Assembly: GCA_905182995.1 (NCBI GenBank)
Contig: CAJJDP010000016.1
Location: 620,001 to 684,000 of the forward strand
Reading direction: 5' to 3'
DNA from: Paramecium octaurelia
Lineage: Eukaryota; Ciliophora; Oligohymenophorea; Peniculida; Parameciidae
DNA: 64,000 nt
Positions within the stretch are counted from its first letter, which is position 1. The number at the start of each line of letters is the position of its first letter. A program made the position numbers and the translations under genes. Shown in pieces: positions 1-12,827 of the stretch. The notes below the pieces were generated by a model, which was not told the DNA's origin, did no database searches, and was given only the letters and a program-made list of their open reading frames with translations.

Positions 1-106
1 AAGCTCTTCTTCTTATTCTTAAACTTTTTAATCCATTTGTATAAAATGAAAATTTATTCAAAATTTATTAGTTTATATTAATACATTATCAACAAAATTT
101 TACATC

Positions 107-2097
107 TCACTTTCCGAAATAGGATAAGAATCCTTTTTTTTTAATTGTCTAATCATCCTCTTTAATTGGACTTAAAGGAGTATTTTAAGAATTTTAATTC
201 TTTTTTTCTTTTTTTGCAATTGAAGTTTCAAGTTTCTTCAACTTAGCCTGAAAATACTCCTTTTCAGTCAATATTTAATTATATAATAAAGTGCTTTCTT
301 ATGCTTATTTTTCAGCTCTTTTTACTTCTGATTTTAAGAAATTTACCTCTTCAGCCCAACTTAACTTGGCAGTAATAAAATGAGTTTCAAGCTTATGTAA
401 TGATTATTTTAACTATTCCTAGTCTATTCTCAAATCTCTTTCTTATGAATAATCAAGTTTTCCTTTTCTTAAGTTCTATATTTCTAATAATTGTGCTTTA
501 ATCTCTTATTATAAGACACCAACCAAATGTTCATAATTTTCGATTTCTTCTGCTAATTATCTAAATAAATAATAAGTTTATTTTACTCATTTTGGTGTTT
601 AACAGAATGTAATTCTACCTTCAATTATTCCATCTCTTAATATCTTCTTTTAGTATTCACACTTGCATTTGAGATTCTAGATGATGCAAACATATGTCCT
701 GCTCCATTTTTTGACTGGGGAGTTTATGGAACTTATTGATGAAAACTATCTTCACTCTGTTAAGTATTATGTGGTTTCTCTATTGAAATTTCTTCGGTTA
801 GTAATTCACTTAGGAGATTTCCTCCTTATCCTTACTCTTCCTATTATGAAGGCAATCGCTCACTAGGTAAATGAATCTTCTGCATTTATAATTACTCTTC
901 ATAATAAAACTTAGTTTCTTGCAATTATTATTCTAGATGATTAACTTATAATTCTAAATCATCAATTTATTGTTATGAGCTATTATTATATTGTCTAAGT
1001 TCATCCATATCTTGAATCTATTTTCTAATATTATTCTCCAATTTAACATTTAGTTTAACTAATTCATCTCTTTGCTTTTAAAGAATTGTTTTCTCTCTCT
1101 ATAAATTAGAATATTATTTAAATGCATCCTCACACTTTCTGTCACTTTTTAATACTTATTACAATGCAGATGATAATTTTTTTTGCATCTCAGCATGTCT
1201 GCCTTCATAAAAACTAACTTCCTTATACTTTTCATCCTTAACTTATTATAATAATTTCTCCTAATTAACTAATAGCTTATCTTAATTCTTAATTTTCTCC
1301 TCATATAGATTAATCTAATGAAGCAGATCTTATTCAACAGATTTTGATTCATTAATTTAATGACTAATGCTGTCTAACACTCGTTCTGTAATTTCATGCT
1401 CTAATTTCATTAATCTTTCATCAAAATGCAACTAGTCTTATTCTATTTTCTAATTCAATTCCTATACTAATTATTTTAAATTTTAAATTTTAATATCCTT
1501 TTCATCATCTACATCAGAACTATGAACTTAATCGTGAAAAGTCTCTTAGATCTATGATGAACATTCAAGTTGGCTTTTTAGATCTTATATAACTTTTTCT
1601 TTTTCAACAATTAATGCAATTGCTGTTTCTTCCATTTTAACTAACTATTATTTTAATTCATCAATTTCCTCATTCTCAGGCTTTCTTTTTAAACTCTATA
1701 TTTCTTTTTGCAATTTCAACTATAAATTTATTAACATAATAAACTTCATTTGCTTTATATTCTAACAATTTATTTTCAGCTTCTGACAATTTTTATTCAA
1801 GTTGAGTAGCAAATGATTAAATTTCACCCGTTCCTATTGAACTAATCTAGGTGTTTATTTCATTCTCCAATTCACCTGTTCTCTTCCTCTCTCTCTCAAG
1901 TTCATTTGATAGCTTTTTTTATCAATATAAACAATACTTCTAATATCTGCTGTTTAAATTGAAATTCTTAAACCCTTAATTATTTTTAAAGTGCCTCTAT
2001 TTCTACTTTTTAGGCTTGGATCTTGCTCACAAGCTAAGGCATGAATCATAAATATTACAAACATTTCTTCATCATCAGAATGATTGTTGTTAGACAT
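107..2097 (-). CDS. Long coiled-coil protein
   Basis: The frame opens at an ATG (2097) reading MSNNNHSDDEEMF and closes at a TGA (107) after FLSYFGK. Between them the translation is almost all charged helix rich in Glu, Lys, Gln and Leu, for example KLSNELERERKRTGELENE, typical of an extended coiled coil. At least one clean intron of 26 nt lies at 561-586. A 25-nt intron close to the start and another near 1920 are needed to keep the frame. There are no catalytic motifs, signal peptide or membrane segment. It is transcribed divergently from the short ORF starting at 2297. I do not recognise the family; a cytoskeletal or Golgin-like scaffold is possible but is only inferred from the coil. Confidence 0.75.
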
Positions 2098-2296
2098 AGG
2101 TGTATATTATTAATAATTAAAAAATAAATATTATTTATATTGTTCTTTAGCAATTATAGAGTTTATAAATATACTTTAATTGTGAATTCACTTAATAAGT
2201 GTAAAAATATAACACCTATAAAGAATTTGCAATTTGAAATTTAAATTATTGGTTGTTTTTAATTTATTACAAAATTATATTAACTAGTAATCAGTA

Positions 2297-2581
2297 ATGA
2301 CCAATTCGAAAACAAAGGGAATTCATTTCTTAAAATAGGAATCAATTCAATATTCTGCAGATTTTCGAAAAATTAAAAGTAGAATATTTGTACTGTAGAA
2401 TTGTGAGAATGATTGCTACCAATAATCTGAGGAAATAAGATTGCAATAGGTTATTGCAAATTTATTTAGTTCATTCAATTAAGGTGACATCAAGCAAGCA
2501 AATTACAGTAAGAATTGTTATATTGCAAATCCTGCTATTATAATTATATTTTTAATATAATTTATTTATAAATAAATTTGA
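2297..2581 (+). CDS. Short hypothetical ORF, 94 aa
   Basis: This ATG-to-TGA frame begins MTNSKTKGIHFLKQES and its first 60 residues have normal ciliate codon use with several in-frame TAG/TAA glutamines. The last 25 residues become AT-rich and hydrophobic, which suggests the true end is earlier, perhaps through a small intron near 2450. It stops only 13 bp before the next ATG on the same strand, which is tight even for this genome. It could be a small gene or a mis-spliced 5' part of the next gene. No homology is recognised. Confidence 0.35.
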
Positions 2582-2594
2582 TAATTTTCAGATC

Positions 2595-3768
2595 ATGTAT
2601 TAATCCCAAGAAATATTGAGTGATGAAGAAGATTTTGAAACTTAATAATATCTAATTAGGCAAAGACAAAGTAAATTTATATTTACAATTTAAGTTGCTG
2701 AATTACAATAGTAGTATTAATCCAAAAGGCAGGAGTTAGATAAATATTTAAAGACTGAAGAATCCATAATTTCTCCTAGAATATTCAATTATGAAACCAA
2801 CTACTCTACAAATTAAACTTTGAAATACCAACTACCTCCAGAGACTAATTAGATTTCAGATATTGCATAGAAACAATAAAATCAATATTTAACAAGTTTT
2901 TCGTCCTTGAATAAAAAGTCATAGATTACACCTACATCTGAAAGAAGATCAGAAGCATAAATGAATTCAAATTTTAATACAAATAAAACATCCAAATCTC
3001 CGATTCAAAACCCAATTCTGTAACATAATAAAAAGATAATCATAAAGAGAGTTAATCATGAAACTTAAACTCAATTAACTGTCTCTTGTAAAATACCAAC
3101 GAATTCCAAATTTAATATTTAATTGCAATAAACCATGGACCCAAATTTGAATAAGGCCACTCAAACCACATAAATTTTAAAATAAAAGAATTTAGCGTAG
3201 AATACAAAACCTAAGGCCTAAGAAATACCTTCTATTAATAAATATACTTAAAGATTTAAGACTGAATATAACTGTACAAAAGAGTAAACTGAATCAAGTA
3301 AGGTTTAGCAGAATGGAAGAAAGGTTCCCATGAACAAAAAGTAATTTGAATAATGGTACAAATCTTAGTAGAGTTGGTATTAACAATAGTTATTCTAGGG
3401 TTAACAAAACTGAAATGAAAGTCTTTCAATAAAGAATGGAAAAGGAACAAATGAATTAGGATCTTGATTTTCATTAATAAAGCTTCAGCCCTAAAATATT
3501 AAAACATTCGTAGGATATAGTAAATCAAAAATTCTCAGGTTGCTAGTTTATGGAGAGATAATAGTAATATGACAATTATTTAAAAATGAAATAACAAAAT
3601 AGAGAACATGAAGAAATACTAGAAAGACAATCTTAGAAATTCAGAATGAGTCCCATATCTAAGTTAATAGTTAGAAGTGTGACTCCAAAATCCTATAGGG
3701 ATTATTCTAAAAATCATACTGCAAATACATCATGGTTTGGAAACCATAATACACAATGTTATTAATGA
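2595..3768 (+). CDS. Gln-rich basic hypothetical protein, about 380 aa
   Basis: The frame starts MYQSQEILSDEEDFETQQY and runs to a TGA at 3766-3768. A phase change near 3365-3395 is resolved by an intron of 22 nt (or 34 nt with an alternative donor), which joins the main part to a C-terminal section containing VRSVTPKSYRDYSKN. The composition is rich in Gln, Asn, Ser, Thr and Lys, with no predicted membrane segment. It looks like a largely disordered protein with short helical stretches. No known domain is recognised. The next gene on the same strand starts 30 bp downstream. Confidence 0.65.
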
Positions 3769-3798
3769 ATACTATACTTTAATAAATACAATTATAAA

Positions 3799-4581
3799 AT
3801 GAAAATTCTAATTACTTTATTGTTTATTCTAGAAATTATTTAAGGTGTGGAACAATGTTAATGTTCCAATTTTACTCAACCTTAATACTGTACATCATTT
3901 TAAGGATGCTATTGGAATGGAAAAAATTGTTATCAACCAAATTGTACAGAGATTACTTAATAATCGAAATGTATAGCTCCTTTATGTGCTTGGTATTTGG
4001 ACAAATGTCATGATGGATAGTAGTGTAACTTTTACACAGATAAACAAATTTGTAACGAAATATTTGGATGTGTTGCAAATGATGGATATTGTCTTCCTTA
4101 CGAAGATTGTAATTTTCAAACCTAAGACAAGTGCAATGGCATAACTCCTACAGGAATATAATGTTTTTGGAATTCATAAACTCAGAATTGCATCAAATTT
4201 TAGACTTGCAATAGATTGTCATTGGATAATAATGATTGCAATTCTATACCTTATTGTATATAAAAGAAGAAATAATGTGAAAGCTTTAGTAACTTAAAAT
4301 GTTCTGATATGGAAAGTGTATTTCTATCCTAATTATTAGGAATATGATTGTAGCAGAATGGCATCATATGAATGCTCATGGTTAAATGATCAATGTGAAT
4401 CTGTTGCTTGTTCCACTTATACAACTCCATCATCTTGCAGTGTTAATTCTTGCACTTGGAATGGATCAACTTGTTTATATTGTCCAGTAAACTTTATGTA
4501 TACATATTTTTCTAGGTTGATAATTCTTATAGTAATTTAATAATCACTTTAAATCTACTTATTTCGATAGTGTTATTTTGA
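3799..4581 (+). CDS. Small cysteine-rich secreted protein, probably GPI-anchored
   Basis: The 243-aa product begins with a hydrophobic signal peptide (MKILITLLFILEIIQG) and then carries Cys residues at regular short spacing, often as CxW, CxxxxC and Cys-Asn-Thr-rich units. It ends in a hydrophobic tail (NLIITLNLLISIVLF) like a GPI-anchor addition signal. Two introns, at 4318-4339 (22 nt) and 4487-4515 (29 nt), are needed; without the second, the hydrophobic tail is lost. Periodic cysteines with a signal peptide and a GPI tail are the architecture of Paramecium surface antigens, but this protein is about ten times smaller. It may be a mini surface protein or a cell-surface component related to i-antigens. 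The family assignment is inference. Confidence 0.75.
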
Positions 4582-4609
4582 AATATAAGATATATATAAT
4601 TTATAAATT

Positions 4610-6593
4610 TCATTGTTTACTTTTAATTTCCAAATTAACCATTCTTTCTAAACAGTTTAAGTAATTTGTAGAAAGATTTGGCATCTTATACAAAGATTAG
4701 TCTAATAAATATAAAATGTTTATTACATTTTTTAAGCTTAACCTTGCTCTAAAACCCTTTAATTATTTCATCTGAAGACATTACACTATTTTGAAGTTAA
4801 TCATTACTTAATTAACTCATGGTATTCAATATTTTGGAACTGTTGTTTATCACACTATTTAATTTCTTATAATCTTCAGGTTATTTAAATTCTTTTTGTT
4901 TCTAACTCGTCAAAGAAGTGTTTTGATTTTCTAAATTGATAAACATTGGACTTTAAAGAGTTACACCTCTTGGAGTTGTATCAATTTTAATTAATTTCAA
5001 TTAAGATTTTTTTGATGACTGCAAACTGCATTTATCTGTTTTCAAACGAGGTATATGACTTCTCATAGTAGTAATACCCTAATGAGATCTCGCTGTTTAT
5101 TTGATCAATCTTAAAGTCTAGTCGATACTAAGCACATTTTCACCATTCTTAAATTTTTCAATGAAAAGAGAATTTTATTTTAATCTCATATGTTTTTTCT
5201 GTTCCAACGATGGCAATTAGGAATTAGAACTTTATTAGGTAACTTCAGCCTAAATTACATCTTCGATTTGAACATCAGGCAATTACTACACAAAATCTTC
5301 TTGTATATGGTTTTTTATCTATTAATAATTATATGCTCTGTGCTATTCACTATAAACCTCATCCTTAATAAAATTTAAAATATCTTAAAGGTTCCTTTTA
5401 ATATCCTTAAATACTCTTGTTTCTAAACAATTATCATTGTAGTCTGCATTTAGAGTAAACTTCTGCTTTTTAATTTTTCTAATTTTGGCTAAAATAACAT
5501 CTATTTTTTTCTAAAAGGGCAAACAAATGTCAAAAGACTCATTTACTTAATAAAGTAAAAATTTAGACAAGAGGAATTCCTAAATCTAATTAATTTATAT
5601 ACTCTAACATCAACTGATGTGATGACTTTCCCTATTGCCTAAATATCCAATCTTATCTATTATTGCACTTATTCAATAGCATCTGATTTCAATTCTAAAA
5701 TTAGATTTAACTTTTCAATTTCTTTTCTAAATTATTTGAATAATAATTATAATTGAATTAATATATCTCTATTTTTAATAATTTTAATCGATCTTAAAAC
5801 TAAATATATACAAATATTTACTAAAATTAAATTTGTTCTTTATTGTTTAAATATCTATTTTTTCAGTCTACTTGCTAATTTTAGCAAACTTTGAATCTCT
5901 CAGAATTGTTTTAGTACTATTTTAATATTTTAAGGCAGGATTTAAAAAGTAGATTACTCTGTCTTAATCATATGCAACAGTTGGAGTTTAGAGATCAATG
6001 GTTTCAAACTTAAAATGTGCACATTTAATTTCCTAGACTCCATACCAAGTTGTGGATGTTTTTTCAAGTATGAAATCAAAAGTCACTTGACCCAATCTAA
6101 ATGAACCTTAATTTTATTAATATGTATGATATTCCTTAGCAGTTTCAAATTTCTATTCATTACATAATAGTTATAAATACTCTTTAGTCGATGTTTTTTA
6201 GAATAATTCTAAGCAATTTTAGAAATGCCAATTAGGAATCAAATGAAATTACACTTTCAAAATCATTCATAGGTTCTTTACAATTTGTTAACATATCAAA
6301 ATACTAATTATTTTCCCTTATATAGCATTTTAGCTTAATTTTAATATCAATTATACAAACATTTTATAGTTAAATCTATTTTCAAAAGTGTTATTTTTCT
6401 CAAGCTTTTTTAATTCTTCCAATCTATAAAATACATGTCCAGTAAAAATTAATAATAACCCTGGATCCTGGGGAGCACCAATCAAACAATGAGTTCTTCC
6501 ACTTTTGATATCTCCTTTGAGTAAAAATCTAAAAGATTGCAAATCTATGAAAGCATCAACATTATATTGAATTAATTGTGTGTACATATCCAT
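4610..6593 (-). CDS. Conserved-looking hypothetical protein, about 620 aa
   Basis: The model starts at MDMYTQLIQYNVDAFIDL and ends KSKQ-TGA at 4610, converging on the preceding gene with only 28 bp between stops. Five small introns (23, 28, 22, 23 and 25 nt) restore one continuous frame, giving exactly 620 codons. The N-terminal third is compact and mixed (LIGAPQDPGLLLIFTGHVFY). The middle has beta-like segments (GQVTFDFILEKTSTTWYGV) followed by helical coil (RKEIEKLNLILELKSDAIEQ). The C-terminal third is Ser/Gln/Lys-rich. No family is recognised and no catalytic motif is visible. Confidence 0.75.
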
Positions 6594-6877
6594 GTTTGTG
6601 ATTGTTGACTTAAAAATGGTTTCAAATCTAAGCTAATTTAATTATCATTACTCGTAAATGTCTTTGACTAAAATGTGCTTAAGCTAGTCTTCCATTTAAT
6701 GATCTCTAATAATAACGGAATATAAATCCAAGATATCAATAGAACCTTTTAATATGTGGAGAAAAAGATACTAGGTTACTGCCGATCAGCAAAGTCTGGA
6801 TTACGTACTCGTAAATATTTTAACATTAATATTGATTAAATTGTATTTTCTTTTTGATTATAAATTATATTAAAAAC

Positions 6878-7891
6878 TCACAGCTCACTCTTCTTCTATA
6901 ATTGAGCAGCAGTTGAAGCTAATTTATCAGCAATTTCATTTTGATCTCTCGAAATATGAGTATATTTAACCTTCTTAAATAACTAAGCATAATCACAGAT
7001 GGCTACTCTAATGTCTTCCAAATGTTTTTGCTTAAAATTGATCTTACTGTTCATCCCATCTATTACAAGCTAATAATCAATGATCTCAATACTTTACTAT
7101 CTCCAAAACACTCTAAAAAGTTTATTCCCAAGTTCAAAGTGTACCTAATTCCAAAAAACAAAGCCAAAAACTCAGCCACATTATTTGTTTACTTCCCCAA
7201 AGGTTAAGTGATTTCCTTTATTAGTCTCATTTTATCAAACAATGCTATGCCAGCACCAGCAGGACCAGGATTAGATTTACTTGCTCCATCGAAATAAAGT
7301 GTATAAAGACTCTCTGTTTAAATTGGAATAATTTCTAGATTTTTTGGATAATAAAATAACAGATTGGCAAATTACTAATCCAAATACTCCAATTTTACTA
7401 ATCTCTATCTGCTAATTGATGTTTTCTTCATTTTATCTTCAATCTCATCTAAAATACCATAACAGTCCTTTTAATTTATATCATCAATTTTAAACTATTT
7501 ATCTATCTTATTCTCCTATTTGTATTTGAATTAACTATTTTATATTTTTGTATTTTCTACATTATAAGTCTTTTCGAAAACATTTTATTATTAAACACTA
7601 ATTTCTCTTATTTATCCATCTTTTTAGCTAAACAATTAAAGAGTTGCAATACCTTCTCTCTCTTATTAAACTGATGTCTGAAATCATCATTTACTACAAA
7701 TTTTCAACATGTTTCAATTCCAATAATTATTATGCCTGAATAGCAAATTATTGTGCTTTTTCAAACTCTTTGAAATATATTAATTTATAGCCATCAGGTT
7801 TTTCAAGTTTCTTAATGGCATATCTTTCTAATTAGAATACTCTAGGTTTCAAAGAATAATCTAAGAAAACAATTGCTGATTTTAATTTCAT
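6878..7891 (-). CDS. Ribonuclease H (RNase HI family) with N-terminal extension
   Basis: The C-terminal half is a clear RNase HI fold, an enzyme family that cuts the RNA strand of RNA/DNA hybrids. The first strand carries the catalytic Asp in YFDGASKSNPGPAGAG. The catalytic Glu lies in NVAEFLAL and the next Asp in FGDSKLV. The final Asp is in the HISRDQNEIADKLAS segment, which matches the family's usual HVPREQNxxAD motif. A 23-nt intron sits just after GDSK. The N-terminal 150 residues (start MKLKSAIVFLDYSLKPR) need one 31-nt intron or two shorter ones and do not match a known domain with certainty; a hybrid-binding domain is possible. Total length is about 315-320 aa. It could be a nuclear or mitochondrial RNase H or a retroelement-derived RNase H; the absence of reverse transcriptase nearby favours a host enzyme. 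Confidence 0.88.
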
Positions 7892-8369
7892 ATAAATATT
7901 ATAATTACAATTAAACTCCAAATTTATATATTTAGAAATAATCTATTCTTGGAGTGCAAATCTAGAATGAGAGTACTCTAAGATATATTAAAAATTTATT
8001 AATAAAAAATAGATTATCTTGTAAAGATTTGTCCTTATGTAATTTAGTCAATCAAATAGATTTTGATCTATACATATATAGATATTTTAAACATTTCTCT
8101 GAATTGATTATTTTCTTTTAAAATTATTAACGCAATTCTTTATAAATTTCATATTAGTGCCCCTGAATTCTTTTTTCTATTTCTAAAAATAGAAAATTAT
8201 TCAATATTTAATCTTAATACTGATATCATTTTTGATTTTGAGATTTCTATCATTATTAAAGTATAATAAACGAATCGATTCTCTTATTTTAACCAAATGG
8301 CATTTAATGTCCAATGAGATTGTGTGCACTTAACAAAAGTGGACTAATAAAATTTGAATATTAATAATA
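7892..8369. other. Intergenic, divergent promoters
   Basis: This 478-bp AT-rich spacer lies between the divergent RNase H and membrane-protein genes. I see no open frame with coding character and no RNA gene. Confidence 0.5.
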
Positions 8370-10127
8370 ATGATATTTTTTTTGTTATAAACTGTTTTAG
8401 CTAAATAACTTACTAATCTTACAACTCATGTTCTATTCAATAAAATATCTGAATCAGAATAAGTGGATATTGTTGTGACAGAATAGTTAAATATCAGAGA
8501 TTATCCTTAAGCAAAGTATGTTATTGATGCTAAATTGGAATCAGAATAAAAGGGAAGCATTTGTTATGTTAAATAAGGATCAATATAATTTGGTGATTAT
8601 TAAGTATATAGTTAAAAAATATTTGACCTACCTAACTTAGAAACTAATGATCCAGAATTATTGCTAAATATACCTGTTTTGTTGAATATGGTGCACATAA
8701 AAAAAGCTTTTGCCATAGTTACAAGCAATAATTAAATACTACTCTACAGGGTTAATTAAAACTCATCAAACATTATAGGACACGAAATTCAATTGGAAGC
8801 GAACTATTCTTTTCAACATCTGCGTCACGAGGCAAAAATAATAGAACCTCCATAAATTATATACACAGACTAAACACAATACATATACTTAATATATGAA
8901 AATTAAATCCTTGGAGGCAAAGTGAATTATGATAATCTAAGCTCATTCGCTCTTAGAAACGTAACTAATGAAAGACTTGATAATGATAATTATTATTTAG
9001 GCCAGATAAAAGTATTTGGTTGGCATATCTTTATTCCAGTAGGAGTCGATGGATTAGATATTTATCAATATAAAGAAAATGGAGATTGGTCTTTCATTGG
9101 GAATATGAACTCAAAAACCTTATACAATAGTTCAAGAAAAATTAAGATAGTTGATTTAGTATTTGGAGGAACAGAGAATGAAAAATATATGTATATCCTT
9201 GATGAATAACGTGGAATCATAAGATTTATAGTTTCATCTAATTCCTCTGGCTTTGATGCTTAATATGATTCTTAACTAGGTATTATTACAATCCATAATG
9301 GAAAAACCTTAGCAGAACACAATAATAGCTATATTTTAGTATTACAAGAAATAGGAGTTATAAATACTTTAGTTGAAATGGGTCTTCATCAAAATAATTG
9401 GTTTAAAGTGAAAGTTCATTATTTGACTGGTAGATATTCAGAAATTGACATATTACCTGAATTTACTATTTTGAGAGGAAAAGATGAACACAGAATAATA
9501 AGAACAGGAATTTATGAGAAATTTGAACCAAATTTTGTCTTCACTTAAAAGGATAATCTAAACTAGGAGAGATAGAATTCCTTCTATGAAGAATATGTCT
9601 TTATACCAAGTCTCATAACTATGGATTTCTATGATGTTGATAAAGGAGCACTGAATTCCAGCAATAACTTTAATTAAAACATTACAAACTCGTTCTTGGT
9701 TGGCATTACTTCTTAATCAATCGTTTACTTGCCATACATTGTTGAAAATCCATACATTAGATGCAATCCAAGAAGTAATAGAACTGTAGGAAGAACATTT
9801 GATTATAAATTAACAATCAATGCAACTCATTGCCCATAAAAAGAAAAACTAACAGGAATTCCCCCTTAATTAATCTTATGCCAATATGTTGATGAATTCA
9901 ATCTTAAAATTACCAATGGTGATGGCATCATTTATGACACAGAATCCATGGCATCAATCATTATGGGATTTATAGTGCTTTTAATAATATTATCTATTCT
10001 ATTAGCTTACTTATATACAAGATACAAATTAAAGTAAAATGGTCTACGAAATGACATATAAGGGTTTGGAGAAAGCGGTGGTAATCGGGAGGGATATGAT
10101 ATGGATCAACAATACACATAATAGTGA
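8370..10127 (+). CDS. Type I single-pass membrane protein, 585 aa
   Basis: One uninterrupted frame, with no intron needed, starts with a signal-like segment (MIFFLLQTVLAKQ) and runs as a large extracellular or lumenal region with beta-rich repeats such as YLYLIYENQILGGKVNYDN and KYMYILDEQRGIIRFIV, which resemble propeller strands. A transmembrane helix lies near residues 528-550 (IIMGFIVLLIILSILLAYLY). The short cytoplasmic tail is polar and ends MDQQYTQQ. Several Cys residues are present just before the membrane (RCNPRS, ATHCPQ, LILCQYVD). Topology is inferred from these segments. No specific family is recognised; a Paramecium-specific receptor-like or surface propeller protein is plausible. 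Confidence 0.8.
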
Positions 10128-10414
10128 TGTGAAATAGCACTTAATTTGTTCTAATACATATTTTATTTAAATTTAGGAGTTACATCTTATTGTTTTTATT
10201 TATTCTCCTATTCATTTTGTTTCTCAAAAAGGTATTTGAACATCTTTTTATATTCAAGTTCTTTCTTTTACTATTTTAATTATTGTTATTTTAATAGTAC
10301 TTTTTTTTTCTTTTTTAATCTAAATTTTTTTTTTTCTTATTCTTAATTACTTAAATAAACTATCAACTTACTAAATTGATTATCTTAAAAGTTATATTAC
10401 TACTTCTACTTCTA
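10106..10414 (-). CDS. Possible 3' exon of a coiled-coil gene
   Basis: On the minus strand a frame reads EQEKKKFRLKKKKK through KKELEYKKMFKYLFEKQ to a TGA at 10106, with an optional 21-nt intron inside. It would overlap the last 22 bp of the upstream plus-strand gene. I could not find a convincing start or upstream exon, so this may be the end of a small minus gene or chance openness in a T-rich tract. Confidence 0.3.
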
Positions 10415-10675
10415 TCATTATATAGAAGAAAATTTGGTAGTCATGTAGTAATTATAAGTTTTTAAAACATATCAGATCAAATCTTCCTAAGCTACTTAGT
10501 TGTTCTTATTGGCTTCAGTTTATTGACTTAATTCCCTTAATTAATTTAAAACATAGTATAAAAGTTTACTTAATAGATTAAGTAAAAAAGAATTTCAAAC
10601 CAATTATAATTATTTATTGCTTTAAGAAATTAAAAAATCAGTATTATATTAATAAATATAATTAAATTTAATCCA

Positions 10676-10867
10676 ATGAACATTTAGGAGCAATAAAGCA
10701 ATAGAAAACAGTTGTAAGCCAAAAAATTAGGTTATAAGACATTTAAATAAGATAGCATTAGTGTCCTTTCCTACTTCAGGCAGAGATATTTTTCTAACAT
10801 AGGAATTAAAATCTTTAAATCTTTTAAGAATTTCTAAACACAATTATATTGCCCATTAAGTGTTTGA
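10676..10867 (+). CDS. Short hypothetical ORF, 63 aa
   Basis: An ATG-to-TGA frame begins MNIQEQQSNRKQLQAKKLGYK with normal ciliate codon use, including TAG and TAA glutamines, and ends KNFQTQLYCPLSV. It may be the first exon of a larger gene whose second exon I could not locate, or a small protein. Nothing further can be said. Confidence 0.35.
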
Positions 10868-11221
10868 ATAAATTTCAAGTCTTTGTATTAACGAGGTTTT
10901 ATTTTATTAAAATTATTTCTTATTAAATACTTGATATCAAGTGGTGATTTTAATTAATTATAAATTTAATTTGTGTTTAAATTAATATAAATTTGCAGTA
11001 ATAATGAACCAACTCCATTAATTTGAGTATGAAAAATCAATTTTTAAAATGACCTGCATAAGAAAACACCTTTTAAAAGATATCACCTACTTTTTGTTCT
11101 TATTTAAAGACTATCTAATTTTAAGTTAAGTAAAAGATAAATTTATTTTTAAAAGGAACAAAATTCATAATAACCGAAATATATTTTTAAGATTAATCTT
11201 GATACAAAAGTGTATTGGCAA
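10868..11221. other. Intergenic spacer
   Basis: This is AT-rich sequence upstream of the kinase gene. No coding frame or RNA gene was recognised. Confidence 0.45.
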
Positions 11222-12730
11222 ATGGAGAAATAAATTTATCACCAAATAGGATTGGAATACAAAGGAGAGGTGAAATATTTTAATGGTGATTGCGAAGGTT
11301 TAAAGTAGCTAAAAATGTTGTTAAGAAATAAAGTGATGTATCGCAACGTGAGTGACTTCTACATACCAGTCAAATAATTAGGAAGAGGAGGTTCTTCAAG
11401 AGTAATTGCTATTTTAAGTTATAGGTATATTTAGTCACAGACAAATGGAATAATTAACAATACGCTTCAAAAAACGTGGAAAAAAGATATTTGAAGGAGG
11501 ATGGAGGATTTGTAAATATATAAATGAGTTTAGGAAGCATTATTTAATGAAATAAATTTGATGGCAGCATTAAGCCATGAAAATATCGTGAAATTGGAAG
11601 ATGTTTATGAAGGAGAGAACACATTTTACATTATTTTGGAATACTTAAAAGGTGCATCACTTCATGATATGATCACTAAAGGAATTTTATAATTAGGATG
11701 GGATGAGATAAAATCCATAATGAGGGTAATACTTCCATATAATTCAAGTCCTTATTAACTGCAGTAGTACATATGCATTCCTAAAATATTATGCATCGAG
11801 ATTTGAAGCCTGAAAATATCATGTTTAAGAATTTAAATGATATAAGAGGATTAAGAATTGTAGATTTTGGATTGGCAACAAGTACAACAGTAGCCAGTTA
11901 TCCATTTCCTAAATGTGGTACTCCAGGATATGTGGCACCTGAAATAGCAAATTTGAAAGACCTTTCGAATAAATATGATAAAATTTGTGACATTTTTAGT
12001 GCAGGTTGCATTTTTTATAAATTGTAAATATTCTAATAATTCAATTAGAATCACTTCCAAAGATTTGTTTCCTGGCAAAGACTATCACGAAGTCTTAAAA
12101 TTAAATAAAAAGTGCTTGATAAATTTAGATACGTTAAGCATCTACTAAACACCTTAATCAGCAATAGATTTAATCTTTTAAATGCTCTAAATTGATCCAA
12201 AAAATAGAATTACTGCACAATAAGCATTGGAACATCCATTTTTTACAGAACTATACTAAGATAGAAAAATAAAATTCTAGTCATAAAAAAAGACCTTAAG
12301 CAATAACTCAAAGCCTTGGCAAACGTTAACATTTAAGCAGTAAAACTCGGATCGATTATAATTACCTTAAATAAATCAAGATTCAAAGAATTAAGATGAA
12401 GACGATGTTGGCATTGAAGATGAAAAAGCCACCATCTAAATACTGCCCATAAATAGTCCTAGGTTTGTTCAATAAGCAAAAATTAAAAATCTAGCTCTAG
12501 CTGAAGGCTCTCCTAAGGAAATGCCTAAAAAAAGTGCCTTAAAGAAGTTCTCTACTTAAGAGTTCGAGCATCTAACTCCTGATACTCAATCGCCTGATTC
12601 TGGGGGCATGAATTTCTGCAACAGTCCCAAAGTCATCCAAGATGCTGTTATAAAGAAAAATTTTACTTTTTCTAAATATAATTAATAATAACAAGCAATC
12701 GATGAAGTAGATGATGAATAAAAATTATGA
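11222..12730 (+). CDS. Serine/threonine protein kinase (CAMK-like), 471 aa
   Basis: The model has four introns (11402-11424, 11512-11533, 11726-11748, 12024-12048) and gives a complete kinase domain. The glycine loop is LGRGGSSRVYLV, followed by the ATP-binding Lys in YASKNV. The catalytic loop is MHRDLKPEN (near residue 167), the metal-binding motif is IVDFGLA, and CGTPGYVAPE closes the activation segment. All key residues are present, so it should be active. After the kinase domain comes a roughly 150-residue polar tail with acidic patches (DEDDVGIEDEK) and Ser-Pro sites. The CGTPGYVAPE motif and domain order suggest a CAMK-type kinase, one of the many in Paramecium. The substrate is unknown. 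The next gene on the same strand starts about 100 bp later. Confidence 0.93.
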
Positions 12731-12827
12731 TTTTAGACTGAATTTTTACCACATTAAAAAGTCCTTTATATTTCAATTACAATTTATATTTATTACTATA
12801 ATTTAAGTACAATTTATCTGGATAAGG

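Noticed and set aside
681..866. 61-aa plus-strand ORF in the first gene
   Set aside because: It is antisense to the coiled-coil frame and has no ciliate glutamine codons or recognisable domain.
5863..6593. Split of the 4.6-6.6 kb gene into two genes at an apparent TGA near 5863
   Set aside because: The TGA lies in the wrong frame; a 28-nt intron upstream puts the reading frame in phase through this point, and the exons then join exactly.
11851..12078. 75-aa minus-strand ORF within the kinase gene
   Set aside because: It is antisense to conserved kinase motifs (DFG, APE) and has no independent support.
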